This document shows, piece after piece, positions 58,243 to 64,000 of a DNA stretch of 64,000 nucleotides. The notes under the pieces are model-generated. The model was not told the DNA's origin. It searched no databases and saw nothing but the letters and a program-made list of their open reading frames with translations. The position numbers and the translations under genes were made by a program. This DNA comes from Leuconostoc palmae. Lineage in GTDB: Bacteria; Bacillota; Bacilli; Lactobacillales; Lactobacillaceae. The stretch is taken from assembly GCF_019656075.1 (NCBI RefSeq), contig NZ_BPKZ01000001.1:202717-266716 (forward strand), in the 5' to 3' direction. The stretch's first letter is position 1. Every line of letters starts with the position of its first letter.

Positions 58243-60657
58243 CTATGCATTTAAATTTTGACGGATTTCTGCTTTCATGAATGTTCGCGTTGCATCATAT
58301 TCAACATCAGCAATCATTTTATTAAAATTCTCAAATGCTTCGTTTTGATATTCAATCAGCGGATTAAGCTGACCATACCCACGCAAACCAACACCTTGTC
58401 TCAAACGATCTAATGAATCGATATGATCTGTCCAATGTTGATCAATAGCTCTTAAGATCACCACTTTTTCAAATTCAAGCATTTGATTTGGTTCATATAA
58501 TTGATCTTTTTTGGTTGTATAAATTGTCTTTGCGAGTGCGAATAGTTTTTCTTCAATTGCTTTACGCGAAAGTTCTTTAAGCATGTCAATAGTAATATCG
58601 CCTTCACGTACTAACGTGTTTTGTGCAAATATGATAATTTGATCTAAATGCCAGTCCTCGGTTTTTTTAGACTTCGTTTGTGCTTCAACAACACGATTGA
58701 TGGTTCGCTCAACCATGGGCATTAGGACCCAATTCAAAGATTCTTTTTCATCAATAACAATATCTCGTTGATGATAAATTAATTCACGCTGTTCACGAAC
58801 AACATCATCATATTGCAAAACATTTTTACGTGTGTCATAGTTGTTTCCTTCAACACGTTTTTGAGCTGATTCAACGGAACGTGTAATTAAACGATTTTTA
58901 ATTACGGTTTCTTCTTCATCCAAATTCATGCGTTCCCAAACAGCACGAATACGCTCCGCTCCAAATCGTATCATTAAATCATCTTCTAGTGACAAAAAGA
59001 ACTGTGAAAATCCTTGATCCCCTTGACGCCCTGCACGTCCACGTAATTGATTATCAATACGACGTGACTCATGGCGTTCAGTAGCTATAACAGCCAATCC
59101 GCCAAGTTCTGCAACTCCAGGACCTAACTTGATATCTGTTCCTCTACCAGCCATATTCGTGGCTACTGTAACAGCACCTCTTTGTCCCGCATTAGCTATA
59201 ATTTCAGCTTCTTTGGCGTTATTTTTAGCGTTTAGAACATTGTGGGGTACATTTTGTGCCATTAAAATTTTTGATAATAACTCAGAAGATTCAACAGATC
59301 CTGTTCCAATCAATATAGGCTGTCCATTTGAATGAAGTTCTTGTATTAATTTAACAACAGCATTATACTTTGCTCGAATTGAAGGGTATAGCAAATCAGG
59401 ATAGTCTACACGTTGAACAGGTCTGTTGGTAGGAATTGTAATAACTTCCATATTGTAAATTTCGCGTAATTCTTCTTCTTCTGTTTTTGCTGTCCCTGTC
59501 ATACCAGAAAGTTTTTTATACATACGGAACAAATTTTGATACGTAATCTGTGCCATAGACTTGTTTTCTTCTTGGATTTCAACGCCTTCTTTGGCTTCAA
59601 TCGCTTGATGTAAACCATCAGATAAACGTGTTCCTTCAGAAATACGTCCCGTAGACTGATCTATTAACTTAACTTCTCCCTCTTGGACAACATAGTCTTT
59701 ATCGTTAATGTAGTTAAAGTTTGCTCTCAAAGCTTGATCAATATGGTGGGTCAACGCTGTATCACCAGCAGCATAAAGGTTATCCAAGTTGAAAAATATT
59801 TCTGCCTTTTGAATGCCATCTTTTGTTAACATTGATGTTTTAGCTTCTTCATCAATTTTATAATCTTCATCAATTTGTAGCGTTTTCACAAAACGATCTG
59901 CACGACCATATAATTGTGAAACCCCTGATCCTGGTCCTGAAATAATTAATGGTGTTCTAGCAGTGTCAATTAAGATTGAATCTGCTTCATCAATCAAAGC
60001 AAAATTCAAACCACGTTGCATCACTCTTTCGTCAGCACGATGAACCATATTATCACGTAAGTAATCGAATCCAATATTAAAATTGGTTGAATACGTAATA
60101 TCCGCATTATAAGCATCACGCTTTTCATCTGCTGGTGCATCACCAACATTTACTCCTACAGATAAACCAAGCCAATTATACAATTGACCCATTTGTTCAG
60201 CATCTCGAGCAGAAAGATAATCATTAACAGTTACAACGTGTACACCCAACCCTGTTAAAGCATTAAGATATACAGCCATTGTTGCCGTTAAAGTCTTCCC
60301 TTCACCAGTACGCATTTCAGCTAAATTACCACCATTCAAGACAGCTGCTCCCATGATTTGAACACGGAAAGGATATAATCCTAGCACACGTTTGGCCGCT
60401 TCACGAGCCACTGCAAATGCCTCTGGCATCATATCTTCTAATGTTTTAGTTAATACTTTATTTTTCTTATCTTTATCTTTAATATCAGATATTGCTTTAG
60501 CAATTCTTTCTTGAAATTCCGGTGTTTTAGACTGTAATGCCTCATCGGATAAAGATGCCATCTGGTCTGCGTAACTTTCAACTTCATCAGCTATGCGATT
60601 TAAAATTTTTAGTTGCTTTTTTGAATTATCAACTAATTTACGTATTGGATTTGCCAT
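58243..60657 (-). CDS. secA: SecA preprotein translocase motor ATPase
   Basis: SecA pushes unfolded preproteins through SecYEG. About 804 residues from ATG 60657 ([12 protein letters not shown]). NBD1 has Walker [12 protein letters not shown] (about residue 103) and DEAD-like [11 protein letters not shown]; the preprotein cross-linking domain follows; NBD2 has [16 protein letters not shown] and [10 protein letters not shown]. The protein ends [10 protein letters not shown]: the usual C-terminal linker and the CxCxSGKKYK-type zinc domain are missing. A longer frame to GTG 60729 adds an atypical, cysteine-containing extension and is rejected. The secA ribosome binding site is poor; a short ORF just upstream may supply ribosomes. 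Confidence 0.96.
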   Translation of the reverse strand: MANPIRKLVDNSKKQLKILNRIADEVESYADQMASLSDEALQSKTPEFQERIAKAISDIKDKDKKNKVLTKTLEDMMPEAFAVAREAAKRVLGLYPFRVQIMGAAVLNGGNLAEMRTGEGKTLTATMAVYLNALTGLGVHVVTVNDYLSARDAEQMGQLYNWLGLSVGVNVGDAPADEKRDAYNADITYSTNFNIGFDYLRDNMVHRADERVMQRGLNFALIDEADSILIDTARTPLIISGPGSGVSQLYGRADRFVKTLQIDEDYKIDEEAKTSMLTKDGIQKAEIFFNLDNLYAAGDTALTHHIDQALRANFNYINDKDYVVQEGEVKLIDQSTGRISEGTRLSDGLHQAIEAKEGVEIQEENKSMAQITYQNLFRMYKKLSGMTGTAKTEEEELREIYNMEVITIPTNRPVQRVDYPDLLYPSIRAKYNAVVKLIQELHSNGQPILIGTGSVESSELLSKILMAQNVPHNVLNAKNNAKEAEIIANAGQRGAVTVATNMAGRGTDIKLGPGVAELGGLAVIATERHESRRIDNQLRGRAGRQGDQGFSQFFLSLEDDLMIRFGAERIRAVWERMNLDEEETVIKNRLITRSVESAQKRVEGNNYDTRKNVLQYDDVVREQRELIYHQRDIVIDEKESLNWVLMPMVERTINRVVEAQTKSKKTEDWHLDQIIIFAQNTLVREGDITIDMLKELSRKAIEEKLFALAKTIYTTKKDQLYEPNQMLEFEKVVILRAIDQHWTDHIDSLDRLRQGVGLRGYGQLNPLIEYQNEAFENFNKMIADVEYDATRTFMKAEIRQNLNA

Positions 60658-60662
60658 TATCT

Positions 60663-60689
60663 TTAGCATACAACAGTCAGATGTCGCAT
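60663..60689 (-). CDS. putative eight-residue leader peptide upstream of secA
   Basis: Minus-strand ATG 60689, preceded by AGAGGAGAAA, encodes MRHLTVVC and stops at TAA 60663, five bases before the secA ATG. The strong ribosome binding site belongs to this frame, whereas secA itself has only AAAGATA. Translational coupling, as used by secretion-monitoring leaders, is possible. It is too short to be a SecM-type arrest peptide in the nascent tunnel. Inference only. Confidence 0.4.
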   Translation of the reverse strand: MRHLTVVC

Positions 60690-60752
60690 GTTTCTCCTCT
60701 GAAATATAAATTTGTGTGCTTTTAGGCACAATAATCTACTATTAATTGTAGC

Positions 60753-60782
60753 AAAAAAAGCCTAATAAACATAGGCTTTTGC
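60753..60782 (-). terminator. serS terminator
   Basis: AAAAGCCTA and TAGGCTTTTTTT around TGTTTAT, right after the serS stop. Confidence 0.8.
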
Positions 60783-60786
60783 GATA

Positions 60787-62094
60787 TTAATGGTGTGGTG
60801 TAGCAACTAGCTTTTCTTGTCCTTGCATATAAGGGCGTAATACTTCTGGAATTGTAACAGATCCGTCTTCATTTTGGTAATTTTCTAAAATAGCCGCTAC
60901 TGTTCGTCCAACTGCTAGACCTGAACCATTTAAAGTATGAACAAGTTGTAACTGTTCATTATCATCTCGATATGTGATGTGCATACGGCGTGCTTGGAAG
61001 TCTTCGGTGTTAGAAACAGAAGATATTTCACGATATACTTCTTGTTGTGGCATCCAAACCTCGACATCATATGTCTTTGCAGCTGAGAATCCCATATCAC
61101 CGGTAGACAACATAATAACATGATATGGCAAAGCTAACTTTTGCAAGATGTTTTCAGCATTTTTCGTCATACTTTCTAGTTCTTGATAGGATTGAGATGG
61201 TTTAGTAAACTTAACCATCTCAACTTTATTAAACTGATGTAAACGAATTAAACCTCGTGTATCTTTGCCTGCAGCACCAGCTTCCTTACGGAACGAAGGC
61301 GATAACGCCGTGAACTTAATTGGTAGATCTTCAGCTGGAATAGTTTCCCCAGAGTAGTAATTAGTGAGTGGCACTTCGGCTGTTGGAATATATGTTTGGT
61401 TAAGACCCTCAACACGATAGGCATCATCCTGAAACTTTGGATACTGCCCTGTACCAAACATTGCTTCATCATTAACAACAATCGGTGTAATCATTTCAGT
61501 ATAACCTTCTGTACGGTGTTCATCTAACATGAAGTTATATACGGCACGTTCTAGTCGAGCCCCATCACCAACATAGTATAAAAACCTAGCTCCTGAAACT
61601 TTGGCACCACGTTCAAAATCTAATATACCTAATGCTTCCCCTATTTCGTAGTGTGCTTTTAACCATTCTGGCTTAGTCTTTTGAATACGGGGTTGTCCTT
61701 CTGTGATAGGTTCCCACTTTCTTTGCTCAACATTTGACTCTTCATCTTTTCCAACGGGTACATCATTTGCAGCCAAATTGGGTAAATGTGCAGCCAACTC
61801 TTTAACTTTTAAATCCAACTCAGTTTGTTGTTTATCTAGTACTTTAATTTTAGCGCTCACTGATTGCATTTCGGTAATCGCTTGAGTTGCATCTTGCTTA
61901 TTTCGTTTAGCATAAGCAATTTTATCAGATGCTTCATTTCTGGCAGCCTTCAGTGTCTCAACCTCTTGAATTGTTTGACGTCTATTTTGATCTAAATCTA
62001 ATAATTCATCTAGCTGTGCTTTATCCACACCACGTGCTTTTAATCGCTCAGCTGCCTCAACACTATTTTTTCTCAAGTACTTCATATCCAACAT
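60787..62094 (-). CDS. serS: seryl-tRNA synthetase
   Basis: Class II synthetase charging tRNA-Ser. About 435 residues from ATG 62094, chosen because GGAGG lies seven bases upstream; a longer frame to 62139 runs into the leader. The N-terminal half up to about 105 is the long tRNA-binding coiled coil ([24 protein letters not shown]). Motif 2 is seen around [24 protein letters not shown] and motif 3 near [15 protein letters not shown]. Controlled by a T-box leader. It sits downstream of a tRNA cluster that includes two tRNA-Ser genes. Confidence 0.96.
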   Translation of the reverse strand: MLDMKYLRKNSVEAAERLKARGVDKAQLDELLDLDQNRRQTIQEVETLKAARNEASDKIAYAKRNKQDATQAITEMQSVSAKIKVLDKQQTELDLKVKELAAHLPNLAANDVPVGKDEESNVEQRKWEPITEGQPRIQKTKPEWLKAHYEIGEALGILDFERGAKVSGARFLYYVGDGARLERAVYNFMLDEHRTEGYTEMITPIVVNDEAMFGTGQYPKFQDDAYRVEGLNQTYIPTAEVPLTNYYSGETIPAEDLPIKFTALSPSFRKEAGAAGKDTRGLIRLHQFNKVEMVKFTKPSQSYQELESMTKNAENILQKLALPYHVIMLSTGDMGFSAAKTYDVEVWMPQQEVYREISSVSNTEDFQARRMHITYRDDNEQLQLVHTLNGSGLAVGRTVAAILENYQNEDGSVTIPEVLRPYMQGQEKLVATPHH

Positions 62095-62342
62095 AATCAT
62101 TCCTCCATTAATTTCACATATAAAAAAAACGCTCATCATCCTCTAATTCAAAAAAGAATAGGGACGAAAATACGCTTCCGTGGTACCACCCAAATTTTAT
62201 GCATATCTAACTATGCATAACACTTACTGAACTCTGATAACGGCGAGAACCGAGCGGAATTACCCACTAATTGTCACTTGCTGGAATTTCTACCCGTTGC
62301 TTCACATCAGCCAACAACTTTCTTAATTGGTTTACTTATGGC
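62095..62342 (-). promoter_or_regulatory. T-box leader of serS
   Basis: The minus-strand leader contains the T-box core GGGTGGTACCACGGAAGCG at about 62196-62177. TTTCGTCCC follows, then a terminator half (GAATTAGAGGATGATGAGCG with T8). T-box leaders read uncharged tRNA through a specifier codon and the NCCA end. Stem I spans about 62230-62320; I could not fix the specifier codon with certainty, but the downstream gene predicts a Ser codon. TATAAA at 62354-62349 is a likely -10. Confidence 0.88.
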
Positions 62343-62390
62343 AAGTTATTTATACAACAACATTGTAACTAAAAAAATAAAAAAAGGCAA

Positions 62391-62419
62391 GAAAAAAGCA
62401 AGCTCTACTGAACTTGCTT
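62391..62419 (-). terminator. terminator of the tRNA cluster
   Basis: AAGCAAG and CTTGCTT with a ten-base loop, then TTTTTT, about six bases after tRNA-Ile on the minus strand. Confidence 0.75.
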
Positions 62420-62425
62420 CCCTTA

Positions 62426-62499
62426 TGGGCCTGACAGGACTCGAACCTGTGACCCCTGCGTTATCAACACAGTGCTCTAACCAACTGAGCTACAGGCCC
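62426..62499 (-). tRNA. tRNA-Ile(GAT)
   Basis: Acceptor GGGCCTG/CAGGCCC, anticodon loop TTGATAA, T-loop TTCGAGT, discriminator A, no CCA. Last gene of the cluster. Confidence 0.94.
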
Positions 62500-62527
62500 T
62501 CTTTATGTCTCATTACCTAAAACATAA

Positions 62528-62598
<71 letters not shown>

Positions 62599-62626
62599 AT
62601 GTGATACTGATGCCTTTTGACATCTA

Positions 62627-62699
62627 TGGCGCTGGACGGAATCGAACCGCCGACACTACGAGCTTCAATCGTATGCTCTACCAACTGAGCTACAGAGCC
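62627..62699 (-). tRNA. tRNA-Phe(GAA), acceptor-stem mismatch
   Basis: Anticodon loop TTGAAGC, T-loop TTCGATT, discriminator A. The acceptor arms are GGCTCTG and CAGCGCC, so position 4 (T) faces 69 (C) without pairing. All other stems pair. No CCA. Confidence 0.92.
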
Positions 62700-62723
62700 A
62701 TCTTAATATATCTCTATACTAAA

Positions 62724-62797
62724 CGGTCACAGCGGGGCTCGAACCCGCGATCTCCTGCGTGACAGGCAGGCGTCCTAACCAGCTAGACCATGCGACC
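62724..62797 (-). tRNA. tRNA-Asp(GTC)
   Basis: Acceptor GGTCGCA/TGTGACC (one wobble), anticodon loop CTGTCAC, T-loop TTCGAGC, discriminator G as expected for Asp, no CCA. Confidence 0.94.
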
Positions 62798-62799
62798 AA

Positions 62800-62873
<74 letters not shown>

Positions 62874-62899
62874 ATAATATTATTGGGTATCTCTACCTA

Positions 62900-62989
62900 A
62901 GGAGAATGTGGGATTCGAACCCACGCGCCGATTTCTCGACCTGACGGTTTTCAAGACCGTTCCCTTCAGCCAGACTTGGGTAATTCTCC
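62900..62989 (-). tRNA. tRNA-Ser(TGA)
   Basis: Type II tRNA with long variable arm, acceptor GGAGAAT/ATTCTCC, anticodon loop CTTGAAA, T-loop TTCGAAT. The discriminator is T rather than the common G. No CCA. Confidence 0.93.
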
Positions 62990-63018
62990 ATCATTTTGTG
63001 CTTGACTCTCGTCCTGCA

Positions 63019-63092
63019 TGGACCTTGTTGGACTCGAACCAACGACCGGACGGTTATGAGCCGTCTGCTCTAACCAACTGAGCTAAAGGTCC
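63019..63092 (-). tRNA. tRNA-Ile(CAT), lysidine type
   Basis: Anticodon loop CTCATAA. The body (GGACCTTTAGCTCAGTTGG onward) strongly resembles the Firmicute minor tRNA-Ile whose C34 is converted to lysidine by TilS to read AUA. The order Met-Ile-Ser-fMet-Asp-Phe matches Bacillus clusters, which supports this over elongator Met. No CCA. Confidence 0.8.
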
Positions 63093-63107
63093 TATATCTC
63101 GAGCCTA

Positions 63108-63181
63108 TCGCGGCAGGGGGGATCGAACCCTCGACCTCCCGGGTATGAACCGGACGCTCTAGCCAGCTGAGCTACACCGCG
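63108..63181 (-). tRNA. elongator tRNA-Met(CAT)
   Basis: Acceptor CGCGGTG/TGCCGCG, anticodon loop TTCATAC, discriminator A. The T stem GAGGG/CCCCC has one A-C mismatch. Assigned as elongator Met from its loop and position next to tRNA-Ile(CAT). No CCA. Confidence 0.85.
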
Positions 63182-63206
63182 ATCGTCTTTGACAGCTTTC
63201 TGCCAA

Positions 63207-63280
63207 TCGGGACGACAGGATTCGAACCTGCGACCCCCTGGTCCCAAACCAGGTGCTCTACCAAGCTGAGCTACGTCCCG
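63207..63280 (-). tRNA. tRNA-Pro(TGG)
   Basis: Acceptor CGGGACG/CGTCCCG, anticodon loop TTTGGGA, T-loop TTCGAAT, discriminator A, no CCA. Confidence 0.94.
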
Positions 63281-63344
63281 AAAAGTTCTACGAGCTTTTG
63301 CTCCTTTAAACTTAAAAAAAGAGTTTGAATTCCTTCAACCTCTA

Positions 63345-63418
63345 TGCACCTAGCAGGAGTCGAACCTGCAACCTCCTGATTCGTAGTCAGACGCTCTATC
63401 CAATTGCGCTATAGGTGC
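63345..63418 (-). tRNA. tRNA-Arg(ACG)
   Basis: Acceptor GCACCTA/TAGGTGC, anticodon loop CTACGAA; A34 is expected to be edited to inosine by TadA. Discriminator A, no CCA. Confidence 0.94.
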
Positions 63419-63423
63419 ATATA

Positions 63424-63507
63424 TGCCGGCGACCGGGATCGAACCGGTACGATATTTCTATCGCAGGATTTTAAGTCCTGTGCGTCTGCCTATTCCGCCA
63501 CGCCGGC
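63424..63507 (-). tRNA. tRNA-Leu(TAA)
   Basis: Type II, acceptor GCCGGCG/CGCCGGC, anticodon loop CTTAAAA, long variable arm CGATAGAAATATCG, discriminator A, no CCA. Confidence 0.94.
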
Positions 63508-63512
63508 ATACA

Positions 63513-63584
63513 AGCGGAAGACGGGATTCGAACCCGCGACCCCCACCATGGCAAGGTGATGTTCTACCACTGAACTACTTCCGC
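63513..63584 (-). tRNA. tRNA-Gly(GCC)
   Basis: Acceptor GCGGAAG/CTTCCGC, anticodon loop TTGCCAT, discriminator T, no CCA. Confidence 0.94.
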
Positions 63585-63591
63585 AGAATCA

Positions 63592-63664
63592 TGCCGACTA
63601 AAGGACTCGAACCTTCGACCCCCGCTTTACAAGAGCGGTGCTCTACCAACTGAGCTAAGTCGGC
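63592..63664 (-). tRNA. tRNA-Thr(TGT)
   Basis: Acceptor GCCGACT/AGTCGGC, anticodon loop CTTGTAA, T-loop TTCGAGT, discriminator A, no CCA. Confidence 0.94.
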
Positions 63665-63703
63665 TTCGTTTTATCCCGACGTGCCGGTTTTGACTTTCGC
63701 CAA

Positions 63704-63776
63704 TGGACGCTACAGGGATCGAACCTGTGACCCCCTGCTTGTAAGGCAGGTGCTCTCCCAGCTGAGCTAAGCGTCC
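63704..63776 (-). tRNA. tRNA-Val(TAC)
   Basis: Acceptor GGACGCT/AGCGTCC, anticodon loop CTTACAA, T-loop TTCGATC, discriminator A, no CCA. Confidence 0.94.
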
Positions 63777-63780
63777 ATAA

Positions 63781-63869
63781 TGGAGAGGAAGGGATTCGAA
63801 CCCTCGAAACAATTGCTTGCTTACATGGTTTCCAACCATGCTCCTTCGGCCAGACTCGGACACCTCTCC
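63781..63869 (-). tRNA. tRNA-Ser(GGA)
   Basis: Type II, acceptor GGAGAGG/CCTCTCC, anticodon loop TTGGAAA, variable arm with GCAAGCAATTG, discriminator A rather than the common G, no CCA. First tRNA after the 5S gene. Confidence 0.93.
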
Positions 63870-63902
63870 GATATCTTCCGTGCTCTCTTCTTTCTTATAA
63901 AG

Positions 63903-63929
63903 CAAAAGCACTCTTCTCAGAGCACTTCC
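63903..63929 (-). other. hairpin between 5S rRNA and the tRNA cluster
   Basis: AAGTGCTCT pairs with AGAGTGCTT (two wobbles) around GAGA, followed by TTTGCTTT. It may be a weak terminator after 5S that sets the tRNA/rRNA ratio, or a processing signal. Confidence 0.5.
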
Positions 63930-63934
63930 TATGT

Positions 63935-64000
63935 ACGGCACCGCATCTTCCTATCCTCGCAGCCAGCGATCCGGCAACTACTTTCGGCGTGATAGAGCTT
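63935..64000 (-). rRNA. 5S rRNA, 3' half, cut by the window edge
   Basis: The minus-strand sequence entering at the window edge reads AAGCTCTATCACGCCGAAAG, then TAGTTGCCGGATCGCTGGCT and GCGAGGATAGGAAGATGC. These are the conserved loop and helices IV-V of bacterial 5S rRNA. The exact 3' end (about 63935) is estimated. The 16S and 23S genes should lie beyond 64000, upstream on this strand. Confidence 0.85.

Noticed and set aside
60658..60729. N-terminal extension of SecA from GTG 60729
   Set aside because: It includes the short-ORF ribosome binding site and an atypical Cys-Cys stretch; MANPIRKL matches the usual SecA start.
62095..62139. N-terminal extension of SerS
   Set aside because: It lies in the T-box terminator region; GGAGG points to ATG 62094.

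Overview
The window reads as the chromosomal core of a low-GC Gram-positive lactic acid bacterium, most likely Leuconostoc or a close relative (Weissella, Fructobacillus, Oenococcus). The reasons are AT-rich DNA, Shine-Dalgarno-led genes with some TTG/GTG starts, tRNA genes without encoded CCA, Firmicute ribosomal operon order, a class Ib ribonucleotide reductase set, an ECF vitamin-transport module, and an NDH-2/polyprenyl-synthase pair without a TCA cycle context. Genus assignment is inference. I saw no prophage, insertion sequence, CRISPR array or plasmid-type region; this is almost entirely housekeeping DNA.

Layout. 1-453 holds a decayed DNA-3-methyladenine glycosylase gene and a 44-codon membrane ORF. 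454-12643 (minus strand) carries eno, a competence-type sigma factor, rlmB, mrnC, rpoC, rpoB, tpiA and a small coiled-coil membrane protein. 12746-19265 has tRNA-Leu, cspA, gpmA, tRNA-Tyr/Gln, a PAP2 phosphatase and nrdHEIF. 19761-23456 (plus strand) has a CNNM/CBS protein, a second histidine phosphatase and hflX. 23572-27842 (minus) is ecfA1-ecfA2-ecfT-truA and rplM-rpsI. 28031-30799 (plus) is ndh and a polyprenyl diphosphate synthase, a respiratory/menaquinone pair. 30872-44802 (minus) is the continuous S10-spc-alpha ribosomal superoperon including secY, adk, infA and rpoA. 45070-48912 (minus) is potABCD, 48990-50179 a broken MFS transporter, and 50286-53496 is rpsL-rpsG-fusA. 53760-54431 (plus) is a ComC-type prepilin peptidase. 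54442-62094 (minus) is clpC, prfB, secA and T-box-controlled serS. The right end is a 15-gene tRNA cluster following a 5S rRNA gene cut by the window edge.

The genes together cover transcription (RpoABC, sigma), ribosome assembly, maturation and modification (RlmB, MrnC, TruA), initiation, elongation and termination (IF-1, EF-G, RF2), secretion (SecY, SecA), protein quality control (ClpC), lower glycolysis (TpiA, GpmA, Eno), deoxynucleotide synthesis (NrdHEIF), and polyamine and vitamin uptake. ComX-like sigma and ComC-like peptidase indicate at least part of a competence system.

No novel multigene system is evident. The unusual observations are molecular. RpoC has lost all four cysteines of its second zinc site, and RpoB and EF-G contain no cysteine at all. 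rpsN is missing from its usual place between rplE and rpsH, where a long hairpin now lies. The initiator tRNA has C33 instead of U33. A histidine-phosphatase gene has its Shine-Dalgarno and ATG separated by a hairpin that would bring them to normal spacing. secA is preceded by an eight-codon ORF with a strong ribosome binding site, and prfB has lost the programmed frameshift.
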